NCBI RefSeq assembly: GCF_010119195.1 | Contig: NZ_WRXL01000001.1 | Span: forward strand, 124,001-188,000 | Length of the DNA stretch: 64,000 nucleotides | Origin: Haloarcula salina | Lineage (GTDB): Archaea > Halobacteriota > Halobacteria > Halobacteriales > Haloarculaceae | Direction of reading: 5' to 3' | Shown: piece after piece, positions 25,286-33,018 of the stretch | Layout of the letters: every line of letters begins with the position of its first letter | Numbering within the stretch: position 1 is the stretch's first letter | The notes under the pieces: generated by a model | What the model was told of the DNA's origin: nothing | What the model saw: the letters and a program-made list of their open reading frames with translations, nothing else | Database searches by the model: none | Position numbers and translations under genes: made by a program

Positions 25286-25302
25286 ACTCATAAGTTATGA
25301 GT
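25286..25302. promoter_or_regulatory. Perfect palindrome, possible operator
   Basis: ACTCATAA and its complement TTATGAGT around a single G form an exact inverted repeat, 16 bases after a TATATATA run, in an AT-rich gap 108 bases before the small membrane protein gene. Confidence 0.35.
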
Positions 25303-25373
25303 TGGATTTGTTGGGGGTTCAGAGCAAATTTGAAAAGGCCATTCAATGTATTATCTGGAAGAACGGGGAAAGG

Positions 25374-25380
25374 TTAATAA
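25374..25380 (+). promoter_or_regulatory. TATA-like box of 25410 gene
   Basis: TTAATAA is centred 33 bases before the ATG at 25410 and is preceded by GAAAGG, a plausible BRE. It supports the short protein. Confidence 0.4.
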
Positions 25381-25409
25381 GCAATTACCCCATAGTATTA
25401 TCCATACTT

Positions 25410-25643
25410 ATGACGGGTTACTACGACGTTGTTCTGGGACTCATCCCGCTCGCAATGGCAGGAATCACCGGCTCGCTGTTCGCAGCGGGCTTCGAACTGA
25501 CCACCGCGATTCCGATGGCCTCCGTCGTGGCCGTCGGTCTCATCGGCCACGCGATGTTCGTCCGCGCCCCCGTGGACCCGACGCCGACCGACGCGGGGAC
25601 GCAGCGGAACGCACAGTCTGAGCCGCTCCAGACCGCCGATTAG
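25410..25643 (+). CDS. Small haloarchaeal membrane protein, two helices
   Basis: A 77-residue protein with two membrane helices (VVLGLIPLAMAGITGSLFAA, then IPMASVVAVGLIGHAMFV) and a hydrophilic tail ending SEPLQTAD. The start MTGYYDVVLGLIPLA is a pattern I associate with a common haloarchaeal small membrane protein of unknown role. The longer open frame from 25206 adds 68 residues of AT-rich, Cys-containing sequence that does not look coding. It stands alone, between an AT-rich gap and the cyclodeaminase-family gene. Confidence 0.7.
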   Translation: MTGYYDVVLGLIPLAMAGITGSLFAAGFELTTAIPMASVVAVGLIGHAMFVRAPVDPTPTDAGTQRNAQSEPLQTAD

Positions 25644-25739
25644 GGACCCTTCGACCCGTCTTTCCCTCCGACGTTTACTTCCCCGGCAAGCGACAGCGCC
25701 GTCACCGCTGTTAAGGGCGCGTCGGTCGAAGGGCGGGAT

Positions 25740-26747
25740 ATGACATCCGACGCGAAAGCGCTGTTTCTCCGGAGCGACGAAGTCTCCGACCTCGCCGAGC
25801 CCGCCGAGTACGTCGACGCGGTGCGCGCGGGCTACCGCGAGCGGGGCGAGGGCGCGCCCGCGACGCCCCGGACGACGCTGTTCTCCGACGACCCCGCGGG
25901 GATGCTGACGGGCTATCTGGCGATCCTCCCCGAGACCGGCGCGATGGGCGGGTACACCTACGCGGCCGGATTCGGCGGGCGCGACGCCCACTTCTCGCTG
26001 CCGATCTTCGACGCAGAGAGCGGCGACCCGCTCGCCGTCCTCGACGGCGCGAGCATGAACCCGCACAAGACCGGAGCGGCCGGGGCGGTCGGCGTCGACG
26101 CGCTCGCCCGCCGGGACGCGAGCGACCTCGCCGTCATCGGGAGCGGGGCGCAGGCCCGCGGGCAGGTCCGGGCGACGGCGACCGTGCGCTCGTTCGACCG
26201 CGTCGAGGTGTACTCGCCGACCGCGGAGCACCGAGAGTCCTTCGCCGCGGAGATGAACGACGCGCTCGACGCCACCGTCGCGGCCGTCGCCTCCTCGGCG
26301 GCGGCCGTCGAAGGGGCCGACGTGGTCATCACCGCGACCGACGCGAGCGAACCCGTGTTCGACGGCGACCTGCTCGAAGACGGGACGCACGTGACCGCGA
26401 TGGGCCAGTATCACCCCGAGAAGAACGAACTCGACGCGACCACCATCGAACGGGCGAAGTACGTCCCGGACCTCCGCGAGCGCGTCACCAAGGACGCGGG
26501 GTCGTTCATCAACGCGCTCGACGAGGGCGTCGTCGACGAGGACCACGTCCACGCCGAACTGGGCGACGTCGTCGCCGGGACCGCCCCCGGCCGGGAGTCG
26601 CCCGAGGAGATCACGGTCTTCGACTCCGGCGGCACGGCCATCGAGACGGTCGCCGCCGGATACCTGCTGTACGAGCGTGCGAAGGCCGAGAACCGCGGCG
26701 AGGAAATCGAGTTCGCGCCGGCGAGCGAAGCCCTGACCGGCCGCTAG
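25740..26747 (+). CDS. Ornithine cyclodeaminase/mu-crystallin family dehydrogenase
   Basis: A 335-residue NAD-dependent protein. The opening LFLRSDEV and the DGASMNPHKTGAAGAVGVDAL block near 103-123 (with the Lys of HKTGA) are family signatures, and VIGSGAQARGQVRA near 135-148 is the Rossmann dinucleotide loop. AVITATDASEPVFDG and SGGTAIETVAAGYLLYE follow. Members include ornithine cyclodeaminase and archaeal alanine dehydrogenase; this one is nearer to the archaeal alanine dehydrogenase group by general form, but substrate specificity cannot be read. The stop codon shares a CTAG with the stop of the converging protease gene. A TATA-like TGTTAAG lies 28 bases upstream. Confidence 0.85.
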   Translation: MTSDAKALFLRSDEVSDLAEPAEYVDAVRAGYRERGEGAPATPRTTLFSDDPAGMLTGYLAILPETGAMGGYTYAAGFGGRDAHFSLPIFDAESGDPLAVLDGASMNPHKTGAAGAVGVDALARRDASDLAVIGSGAQARGQVRATATVRSFDRVEVYSPTAEHRESFAAEMNDALDATVAAVASSAAAVEGADVVITATDASEPVFDGDLLEDGTHVTAMGQYHPEKNELDATTIERAKYVPDLRERVTKDAGSFINALDEGVVDEDHVHAELGDVVAGTAPGRESPEEITVFDSGGTAIETVAAGYLLYERAKAENRGEEIEFAPASEALTGR

Positions 26748-27811
26748 AGGTACGGCGCGAGTCCGAGCGCGTCGACGAGGCCGATTCCCGCGACGAGCGC
26801 GCCGAGCACGTAGCCCGCGATGGTCCCGCCGTTGAGCAGGGGGAGCCCCGCGTGTGCGCGCCCTTTCAGTACCATCCAGAGGAGGACCGCCAGCCCGAGG
26901 TAGGTCCCGATCATGGCGGTGACGGCCGGCAGCGGCACGCCCAGGATGCTCTGGACGCCCGACGGGGCGAAAAAGGCCGCGCTCGCGACGAGCACGGAAG
27001 GAATGATGGCGTCGCCGAGACCGATGAACAGCGCGTCGCGGTCGAGCGGGTCGGCGTGGCCGTCCGCGCCGGACTCGTCTCCGTCGCCGCCCTCAGTGGC
27101 CGACTCACTGCCGTCGGCGACCGCGGTCTCGCCGTCACCGGCTGTGGGCTCGGCCCCCTCGGCGGACTCACCCTCGTCCGCGTCGTCGGTCGGGTCCGGC
27201 ATCGTCGCGTCGAGGTACGAGTACGACAGGGACAGCGGAATCACGAGCACGACGGGGACCTTGAGGTCCATCACGCCCGAGGCGAGCGTCAGCATGTGTT
27301 CGGTGCCGTAGACGCTGATGGCGTCGTAGACGGCGAGGACGGTCAGCAGGACGAGCGCGGGCAGGATGCCGAAGCTGATCCCGAACAGCCCGGCGGCGGC
27401 GGCCCCCATCACGGCTCCCGAGGCGTCGATGACGTACCATTCGGGGTAGAGGAGTAGCGCCCCACCGAGCGCGAGCGCGAGCGCGACGGCGACGACGTTG
27501 AGCCCGGCGTAGGTCAGGACCGGCGGGACGAGCACCTGGAACACGTACAGCGAGAGCCAGGCGGCCGAGAACACGATGAGGCCGCGAATGAGCTGATCCA
27601 CGTCGTAGCGGAAGGCCAGCAGCATGACGGCCGTGGCGACGAGAATCGCGCCGACGTACATGAGGCTGTTCGTCGGGTCCGAGGGGTCCTCGACCGCCTG
27701 GTAGCCGGCCGATTCGAACGGCTGGACGAGCGCCAGCGCACCGAGCTGGACGAACAGGAAGATGCCAGCGATGAGTCCACAGCCACCGACGAGCCGCCAC
27801 CGTCTCTCCAT
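26744..27811 (-). CDS. Presenilin-family intramembrane aspartyl protease PSH
   Basis: A 355-residue polytopic membrane protein with nine probable helices. The two catalytic aspartates are Asp163 in VYDAISVY and Asp267 in GLGDAIIP (the GxGD motif), and PLLNGG at 324-329 takes the place of the PAL motif. The cytosolic loop between them (about 205-257) is an acidic low-complexity stretch typical of halophile versions. Such proteases cut transmembrane segments of other proteins. The true start is ATG 27811; a much longer frame upstream is an artefact. gar1 and srp19 lie upstream in the same orientation, a common haloarchaeal order. Confidence 0.92.
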   Translation of the reverse strand: MERRWRLVGGCGLIAGIFLFVQLGALALVQPFESAGYQAVEDPSDPTNSLMYVGAILVATAVMLLAFRYDVDQLIRGLIVFSAAWLSLYVFQVLVPPVLTYAGLNVVAVALALALGGALLLYPEWYVIDASGAVMGAAAAGLFGISFGILPALVLLTVLAVYDAISVYGTEHMLTLASGVMDLKVPVVLVIPLSLSYSYLDATMPDPTDDADEGESAEGAEPTAGDGETAVADGSESATEGGDGDESGADGHADPLDRDALFIGLGDAIIPSVLVASAAFFAPSGVQSILGVPLPAVTAMIGTYLGLAVLLWMVLKGRAHAGLPLLNGGTIAGYVLGALVAGIGLVDALGLAPYL

Positions 27812-27924
27812 GCACACACGTCCGACAGGGACCGGTTTGAGGGTTACGGAGCCGACACGAGGAGGAGTGAAACAGCCGCACGGCGGCGGGGTCGTGACGT
27901 GATCGACCGAAGCCGGTCCGCGAC

Positions 27925-28152
27925 TTACCGCGCGTACAGCACCGCGCCCACCAGCCCCGGCAGGTGAACGTCGTCGTCGGGCGAGACCGCGAGGTACGGT
28001 CTGTCCACCGGGCCGAACACGTCGACGACGGAACCGACCGTGTCGAGGGCCTCGTCGACGACCGTCGTCCCCACGTCGGCGTACTCGTCGTCCGGGGCCC
28101 GGACGATAGCGAGTCCCTGTGCGACCCGCGAGACGGTTCCGATGCGCTTCAT
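27925..28152 (-). CDS. gar1: H/ACA ribonucleoprotein protein Gar1
   Basis: A 75-residue archaeal Gar1. [28 protein letters not shown], then [29 protein letters not shown] is the beta-barrel core of the family; GxVxDVFGPVxxPY is its signature. Gar1 joins Cbf5, Nop10 and L7Ae in the H/ACA particle that guides pseudouridylation of RNA, and regulates the thumb loop of Cbf5. The ATG overlaps the srp19 stop by four bases (ATGA), so the two genes are coupled. Confidence 0.9.
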   Translation of the reverse strand: MKRIGTVSRVAQGLAIVRAPDDEYADVGTTVVDEALDTVGSVVDVFGPVDRPYLAVSPDDDVHLPGLVGAVLYAR

Positions 28153-28427
28153 TCCCGGAGCGCCTGTACGTAGGCCGCGACGGCCCCGAGCAGGTCGCTC
28201 TTCGTGGCGTCGTCCGCGTTCCTGACGAGGACGCGCCCTCGCGCCTCGTACTCGCGCGGATACGTCTTTTCGCGTTCGATGACCGCGTCGTAGCCGACCT
28301 GCTGGACGGCCTTCGCGATCTCGTCCACGGTCGGGTCCTCGACGGCGAGGTCGCGGGAGACGCGCCGCCCGTCACTGCGCGAACAGCCGGCGTCGAGCGC
28401 CACCGGCCAGATTACGTTCTCGACCAT
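28149..28427 (-). CDS. srp19: Signal recognition particle protein SRP19
   Basis: A 92-residue SRP19. It starts [26 protein letters not shown] (WP at the start and SRSxGRRV are conserved), then [43 protein letters not shown], the RNA-binding segment with the YPR motif. It binds helices 6 and 8 of 7S RNA and helps load SRP54 in cotranslational targeting. The start at 28427 is supported by a CATATATG box about 25 bases upstream. gar1 follows with a four-base overlap. Confidence 0.93.
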   Translation of the reverse strand: MVENVIWPVALDAGCSRSDGRRVSRDLAVEDPTVDEIAKAVQQVGYDAVIEREKTYPREYEARGRVLVRNADDATKSDLLGAVAAYVQALRE

Positions 28428-28448
28428 ACCGGACGTGGTCACCGGCGG

Positions 28449-28456
28449 CATATATG
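28449..28456 (-). promoter_or_regulatory. TATA-like promoter of srp19-gar1
   Basis: CATATATG is centred about 25 bases before the srp19 ATG, and is the only TATA-like box near it. Confidence 0.45.
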
Positions 28457-28513
28457 GGTTGTCGTCACCGGACGGGGAACCGATCCGTCGCTATGTGTCG
28501 TACTCAAGCAAGT

Positions 28514-28523
28514 AACTTACATA
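28514..28523 (+). promoter_or_regulatory. TATA-like promoter of the CAP-domain gene
   Basis: A weak ACTTACATAC box is centred about 28-30 bases before the ATG at 28549. Confidence 0.35.
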
Positions 28524-28548
28524 CATCTGTGCTCTAAAAAAGATAGAG

Positions 28549-29322
28549 ATGGCAAAGAAAGCACTACTCGGGGTCGCAGCAGTCGCCCTGCTCGTGGTCC
28601 TCGGAACGGGCATCCTCATCGGGACCCAGTTCGCCGGTGGGCCGGCTGAAACACCGTCACAGACGGGGGCGGATCAGGGTGACGGGAGCGACGGCGATGA
28701 CGGGGGAACGGCCTCGACGCCGGCGGCGAACAACAGCACCACGCCGACACCAGCGCCGAACGTGACGGCCACCCCGACTGCGACTGCCACGCCGGAAGAG
28801 CGATCGGTCCCGGCCCGGAAGTTCAACGAACAGAACATCTCGAAGTACGTCAAACAGTACCTCAACGAAGAGCGCGAGGCCGCTGGCGTACCGGCGTTCG
28901 AGTCCGGCCTGAAGACCGAGGACGACCTCGACGAGATGGCACAGGGCCACAGCGAACAGATGGCGATCGAAGGCAAAGCCATCCACAAGATCGACGGGGT
29001 GTCGAGCAAGAAGCGATACGAGAATAGCGGCCTCTACGACCGCTGTACCTTCTCCTCGTCGGAGGGCGACTACATCGAAACCCCGGCCCGAACCCGCTTC
29101 GAGGCCGTCGAGAAGACGGTGGCCGGACAGGTGTACGAACAGGACGGCGAGGAGCAGTTCAACGCGAACGACAAGGAGGTCGCGCGGACCATCGTCGACG
29201 CGTGGATGGACTGGCCGGACTACCGCGAGCGCCTCACGCTCAGGAACGCGAACCTCGTCGGAATCGGTATCGAGGTCACCGACACCGGAAACGTGTACGC
29301 GACCGCGAATATCTGCGGCTAG
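28549..29322 (+). CDS. Secreted CAP-domain (SCP/PR-1-like) protein
   Basis: A 257-residue secreted or membrane-anchored protein. Residues 1-28 are a signal anchor (KKALLGVAAVALLVVLGTG). Residues 35-90 form an acidic and Thr/Pro/Ala-rich linker. The CAP domain covers about 95-257: LNEEREAAGVPAFE, GHSEQMA with the conserved histidine near 131-135, and the final strand GIGIEVTDTGNVYATANIC. CAP proteins lack a general enzymatic role; in archaea and bacteria they are extracellular and sometimes bind calcium or lipid. It is a single gene with its own TATA-like box. Confidence 0.8.
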   Translation: MAKKALLGVAAVALLVVLGTGILIGTQFAGGPAETPSQTGADQGDGSDGDDGGTASTPAANNSTTPTPAPNVTATPTATATPEERSVPARKFNEQNISKYVKQYLNEEREAAGVPAFESGLKTEDDLDEMAQGHSEQMAIEGKAIHKIDGVSSKKRYENSGLYDRCTFSSSEGDYIETPARTRFEAVEKTVAGQVYEQDGEEQFNANDKEVARTIVDAWMDWPDYRERLTLRNANLVGIGIEVTDTGNVYATANICG

Positions 29323-29336
29323 GCGGCTTTCGCTCG

Positions 29337-29341
29337 TTTTT
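29337..29341 (+). terminator. T-tract terminator after CAP-domain gene
   Basis: TTTTT lies 14 bases after the TAG stop of the CAP-domain gene. Archaeal polymerase commonly stops at such tracts without a hairpin. Confidence 0.35.
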
Positions 29342-29553
29342 CAGTCGGGCGTTGATTCGCCGTCCTTTTCGAAACGCAACTGCTGACAGCACCATCCGAG
29401 AGACAGCGCGTGGGGTCTGCGCGACGAATCCGGTTCTCGCACGTGTTCTCCCGTCGGCCCACTCGAACGGGGATCTAGGACGTGAGCGGCCGTCGCGCGA
29501 TTAGGCAGTCAGTTGACCGGGAACACGGAATCAATCGTTCACCAGCTGTCGAA

Positions 29554-29637
29554 TATAGTAGCCATTGAAAGTCAGTGCACACCCGATCGCACTGCTGTCG
29601 TGCGATCGGTGTGTAAACCGTTTCAATTGTTACTATA
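29554..29637. repeat. 84-base imperfect palindrome, MITE-like
   Basis: TATAGTAGCCATTGAAA at 29554-29570 matches the complement of 29621-29637 with two mismatches, and CACACCCGATCGCAC at 29578-29592 matches the complement of 29600-29613 with one extra base. A 7-base loop, TGCTGTC, lies in the centre. Such hairpins in haloarchaea can be solo mobile palindromes or termini of lost insertion sequences. No transposase is nearby and I cannot test for other copies. Confidence 0.6.
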
Positions 29638-29983
29638 GTAATATCAGGAGCGACCCGCGCCGATGGAGGGCTGGGTACGCTGGGGCGTGCCGGTCACCAG
29701 TCACAGTGCGATGGTGGTTGTGGTGCTTCCGTGAGAACGGCTAGAAATCGCCGGCGAGGATTCCGGCGACGCGTTTCGCGATCGAACAGCGTTACACCCT
29801 CGAAGGCGTCCGGATAGATGTTCAGTGCCGCCTGTTCGGTGTGGTGGGAGTTGGCGACCGGACCCTGATCGAGAGACCCCAGCCCGGTAGACGGTCTCGG
29901 GACCAGAGAAGAACCGCTGAGGCGACCAGTAGGAAGGCGTCGACGAGACGAATCGGAAAAGGACCGGAAGCGAACCGCGACCG

Positions 29984-30760
29984 TCAGTTGCTACTCGTGC
30001 TGTTGTTCTGTGCGCCACCGCTCCCGCCGCTCGACTGCTGCTCGGAGAGCCACTGGTCGTACTCGTCCTGGGGGACGACTTCGACGGTTCCGAGCATGTT
30101 AGAGTGACCGGAGCCGCAGTACTCGGCGCAGTAGAGCTGGTACGTCCCGGGGTTGTTGACGTTCGTGCGAAGCCGGTTGTACTGGCCGGGGAAGGCGTCG
30201 GACTTCAGCCCGAGCCCGGGGACGTGGAACGCGTGGAGCCAATCGACCGATGTGATGCGTAAGACGATGTCCTGGTTCGCCGGGAGTTTCAGGGTGCCGG
30301 TCGTCGTCGCGGCCGCCTCGCCGTCCCAACTGGACTCGTTGTGGTAGAACGTCCAGCCGTAGCGCTGGGCCTCGACGGTTACGAGTTCGGGGTTCTCGTC
30401 GGACAACTGGGCCTGATCGGCGGCCGACGCGGTGACGTACGGGCTGGCCATCACCTGATACGACGCGACGCCCACGAACAGGAGGATGATCGCCGTCGCG
30501 ATGGTCCACGTGATCTCCAGTCGACGGTTCTCCTGGGTCGGAAGGGGGTCTTCCTGATTACGGAACCGCCAGACGGTATAGATGAGGATTCCCTCGACGA
30601 GCACCGTAATCGGGATGGCGACGTACAGCAGATTCTGATTGAGTCCCCAGATGAGGGTCTCAGTCGCCGAGTCCGTGGTCTGGGCAGCGGCCGGTTCGAC
30701 AGCCAGCGCGAGCAGCGCAGCGCCGAAGAGAGCGACCAGACCGGCACGTTTCCGGGTCAT
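29984..30760 (-). CDS. coxB: Cytochrome c oxidase subunit II
   Basis: A 258-residue precursor with a signal sequence (about 1-26, ending AVEPAAAQ), two membrane helices (about 44-63 and 84-104) and the CuA domain on the outside. Copper ligands are His176 in DWLHAFH, Cys211 and Cys215 with Glu213 in CAEYCGSGH, His219 and Met222. A Ser/Gly/Asn-rich tail follows. It receives electrons for the haem-copper oxidase core. The other subunits are not in this window. A TATA-like TTATTTAT lies 28 bases upstream, in the divergent region shared with the haem A gene. Confidence 0.95.
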   Translation of the reverse strand: MTRKRAGLVALFGAALLALAVEPAAAQTTDSATETLIWGLNQNLLYVAIPITVLVEGILIYTVWRFRNQEDPLPTQENRRLEITWTIATAIILLFVGVASYQVMASPYVTASAADQAQLSDENPELVTVEAQRYGWTFYHNESSWDGEAAATTTGTLKLPANQDIVLRITSVDWLHAFHVPGLGLKSDAFPGQYNRLRTNVNNPGTYQLYCAEYCGSGHSNMLGTVEVVPQDEYDQWLSEQQSSGGSGGAQNNSTSSN

Positions 30761-30783
30761 AGATGCGGCTTAGGATTTCGGGG

Positions 30784-30791
30784 ATAAATAA
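30784..30791 (-). promoter_or_regulatory. TATA-like promoter of coxB
   Basis: TTATTTAT on the minus strand is centred 28 bases before the coxB ATG. The divergent ctaAB gene begins 140 bases away. Confidence 0.5.
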
Positions 30792-30902
30792 CTGCTGTCT
30801 TCGCCGCAGTCGCCTGATTTCGGTGGCCCCGACCCGTGAAATTGCGGGCGTGACGACGGCGGAATCGCGGGGTCTAAGTGCACAGCACCGAAGCCTAGGA
30901 CA

Positions 30903-32297
30903 ATGGCAGAGAGCAGGACGTTCACCGGGCTGCTCGCCGCGACGGCGGTCGGCGTCTACCTGCTGGTGCTCGCGGGCGCGACGACGACGCTCACGGACGC
31001 GGCGTCAGCCTGCACCACCTGGCCCCTGTGTGACGGCCCCGTCGCGATGACGAACACGGCGCTGCTGGTCGCCTGGGGCCACCGCCTGACCGCGGCGGCC
31101 GTCGGCCTGTTGGCCGCGGCGACGGTGGTCGTCGGTCTTCGATCCGACTGCCGCCGCCGCGTGAAGGCGACTTTGCTCGCCGGCGCGGTGCTGTACCCGG
31201 TACAGATCGGACTCGGCGCGTTCGTCGCGACGACGGCGGGAGACAGTATCTTCCCCGGTCTGCACCTCGCGGTCGGGATGGGAATCTTCGGCTCGTTCGT
31301 CCTGGGACTCGCCTGGCACCTCGAGGCCGAGACCGGGAGCGACGACGAGGACCCGGTCAAGAACCCGACGCTCGCGCCCGAACCGGTCGCCGACGAGAGC
31401 GACGGAGCGCCGGTCGACCTCTCGTTCGGCGAGCGACTCACCGCCACCGCGGCGGCGTACTTCCGGCTGATGAAGCCCCGACTGATGTGGCTGCTGTGTC
31501 TGGTCGCCGCCGCGGGGATGGCGCTGGCCGTCGGCCCCGACCTCACCGTCCGGACGGTGCTCCTGACTCTCGGGGGCGGCGTCCTCTCTATCGGCGCGTC
31601 GGGGACGTTCAACCACGTGCTCGAACGCGACATCGACAAGCGGATGGACCGCACGTCCGACCGCCCCATCGCGACCCACCAGATCCCGGTCCGGAACGCG
31701 CTCGCGTTCGGCGGCTTCCTGTCGCTCGCCTCGCTGTGGCTGTTCTGGCAGGTCAACGCCCTCGTGGCGGTGCTCGGCCTGACGGCCATCCTGTTCTACA
31801 GCGTCGTCTACACGCTCCTGTTGAAGCCGAACACGGTCCAGAACACCGTCATCGGTGGGGCCGCCGGCGCGCTGCCGGCCCTCATCGGCTGGGCGGCCGC
31901 CGAGGGCACCATCGGGCTCCCCGGCGTGGTGCTCGCGGGCGTCATCTTCCTGTGGACGCCGGCGCACTTCTACAATCTCGCGCTCGCGTACAAGGACGAC
32001 TACGAGGCGGGCGGCTTCCCGATGATGCCCGTCGTCCGCGGCGAGACCGAGACCCGAAAGCACATCGTCTACTACCTCGGCGCGACGCTCGTCTCGGCCG
32101 GCGTCCTCGGCGTGTTGACTGACCTCGGCTGGCTGTACGCCGTCACGTCGGTGTCGCTCGGCGCGGTGTTCCTCTGGACGGTCATCAGGCTCCACCGCGA
32201 ACAGACCGAGGCGGCGGCCTTCCGCGCCTTCCACGCGTCGAACGCGTACCTCGGTGCGGTGCTGGTCGCCGTGGTCGTCGACGCACTCGTCCTATGA
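30903..32297 (+). CDS. CtaA-CtaB fusion: haem A synthase domain and haem O synthase
   Basis: A 464-residue protein with about a dozen membrane helices. Residues 1-145 are like one half of a COX15/CtaA haem A synthase (TTWPLCDGPV and AWGHRLTAAAVG, with conserved histidines). A charged linker of about 35 residues follows. From 180 on is a UbiA-family haem O synthase (protohaem farnesyltransferase): YFRLMKPRLMWLL, NHVLERDIDKRMDRTSDRPI with the metal-binding aspartates, and YKDDYEAGGFPMMPVV. It makes haem O and probably haem A for the oxidase. The fused form is characteristic of haloarchaea. The stop overlaps the next start. Confidence 0.9.
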   Translation: MAESRTFTGLLAATAVGVYLLVLAGATTTLTDAASACTTWPLCDGPVAMTNTALLVAWGHRLTAAAVGLLAAATVVVGLRSDCRRRVKATLLAGAVLYPVQIGLGAFVATTAGDSIFPGLHLAVGMGIFGSFVLGLAWHLEAETGSDDEDPVKNPTLAPEPVADESDGAPVDLSFGERLTATAAAYFRLMKPRLMWLLCLVAAAGMALAVGPDLTVRTVLLTLGGGVLSIGASGTFNHVLERDIDKRMDRTSDRPIATHQIPVRNALAFGGFLSLASLWLFWQVNALVAVLGLTAILFYSVVYTLLLKPNTVQNTVIGGAAGALPALIGWAAAEGTIGLPGVVLAGVIFLWTPAHFYNLALAYKDDYEAGGFPMMPVVRGETETRKHIVYYLGATLVSAGVLGVLTDLGWLYAVTSVSLGAVFLWTVIRLHREQTEAAAFRAFHASNAYLGAVLVAVVVDALVL

Positions 32298-32980
32298 GCA
32301 CGACAGCGTTCGACCTCGGCGAGCACGTCCCGGACACACGGTCGCTCGTCACGTGGGCGGCCGTTCTGAACGCCGAACTGTTGCTTATCTTCGGGTACGT
32401 TCTGCTGACGCCGCGGCCGGCGACCGACCCGTTTCTCCTCACGTTCCCGTTCGTCTGGCTCAACGTCGCGGCGCTCGTGTTCCTTCGGGTCCGCCCCGCG
32501 CCGGCGGACCGACGGCGAACGGTGCTCGCCGCCGCGCTCGCGGTCGGGTACGCGCTGCTCCTGGGCTACGTCGGCGGCGTCTTCGGTACCGGCGGGCAGG
32601 GGACCGGCCTCCGACTGGTCACGCAGGCCCCGCCGGGTTTCGCGCCGACGGTGGTGTTCAGCGGGGCGACACTCAGCGCCGTCCTCATCCCGTGGAAGGT
32701 CGCCGGCTACCTGGCGCTCACCTACCTGGTGTTCGTCACCGTCGTCGACGCGAGCGGCGGCGCGCTCGGCGGCGTCCTCGGACTGTTCTCCTGCGTGAGT
32801 TGCGTCCTCCCGGTCGTCGCCTCGCTCCTCGGCGGGTTCGCCGGCGTCGGCGCGACGCTGTATCAGGCGGCCCTCTACCAGTCCTACGGCGTCTCGACCG
32901 CGGTGTTTCTCGTCTCCGTCGGCCTGCTGTACGGCGTCCACCGGTTCGACGTGACGGTCGTGGGGCGACTCCGGTCGTAG
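32294..32980 (+). CDS. Haloarchaeal membrane protein linked to haem A synthesis genes
   Basis: A 228-residue protein with about six membrane helices and short loops. Notable is CVSCVLPVVASLLGG near 165-180 with two cysteines in a helix (CVSC), which resembles a redox or metal-binding site, and a GGxxGTGGQGTG loop. I do not know a function. It overlaps the CtaA-CtaB gene by four bases (ATGA), so it is probably needed for oxidase assembly; that is inference. It has no homology I can name beyond a haloarchaeal conserved family found in this position. Confidence 0.7.
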   Translation: MSTTAFDLGEHVPDTRSLVTWAAVLNAELLLIFGYVLLTPRPATDPFLLTFPFVWLNVAALVFLRVRPAPADRRRTVLAAALAVGYALLLGYVGGVFGTGGQGTGLRLVTQAPPGFAPTVVFSGATLSAVLIPWKVAGYLALTYLVFVTVVDASGGALGGVLGLFSCVSCVLPVVASLLGGFAGVGATLYQAALYQSYGVSTAVFLVSVGLLYGVHRFDVTVVGRLRS

Positions 32981-33018
32981 GGGCGCAGGCCTTTCCCGCT
33001 CGCGGACGTAGCGAGGGT

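Larger units (their letters stand above)
24923..25409. other. AT-rich intergenic region with palindrome
   Basis: This 487-base gap has much lower GC than its surroundings, with TATATATACTTT at 25261-25272 and a perfect palindrome ACTCATAA-G-TTATGAGT at 25286-25302. A frame is open from 25206 into the next gene, but its codons are AT-rich and unlike a haloarchaeal gene. I see no tRNA, transposase or repeat with the other gaps. It may be a regulatory region or the site of an old insertion. Confidence 0.5.
29323..29983. other. Large intergenic region with palindromic element and possible decayed coding sequence
   Basis: This 661-base gap holds a long imperfect palindrome (29554-29637, listed separately) in AT-rich surroundings. 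From about 29690 to 29983 the GC content is again high but no frame on either strand is convincing: open pieces switch frame and carry no start or ribosome site. That stretch may be a decayed gene. A T-tract at 29337-29341 after the CAP-domain gene is a plausible terminator. Confidence 0.5.

Noticed and set aside
25206-25409. Upstream extension of the small membrane protein (68 residues)
   Set aside because: AT-rich codons, a TATA-like box inside it and no hydrophobic pattern matching the rest.
26744-28375. 543-residue minus-strand open frame extending the protease upstream
   Set aside because: The N-terminal half is Arg/Ser-rich shadow of gar1 and srp19; the protease starts at ATG 27811 with a clear first helix.
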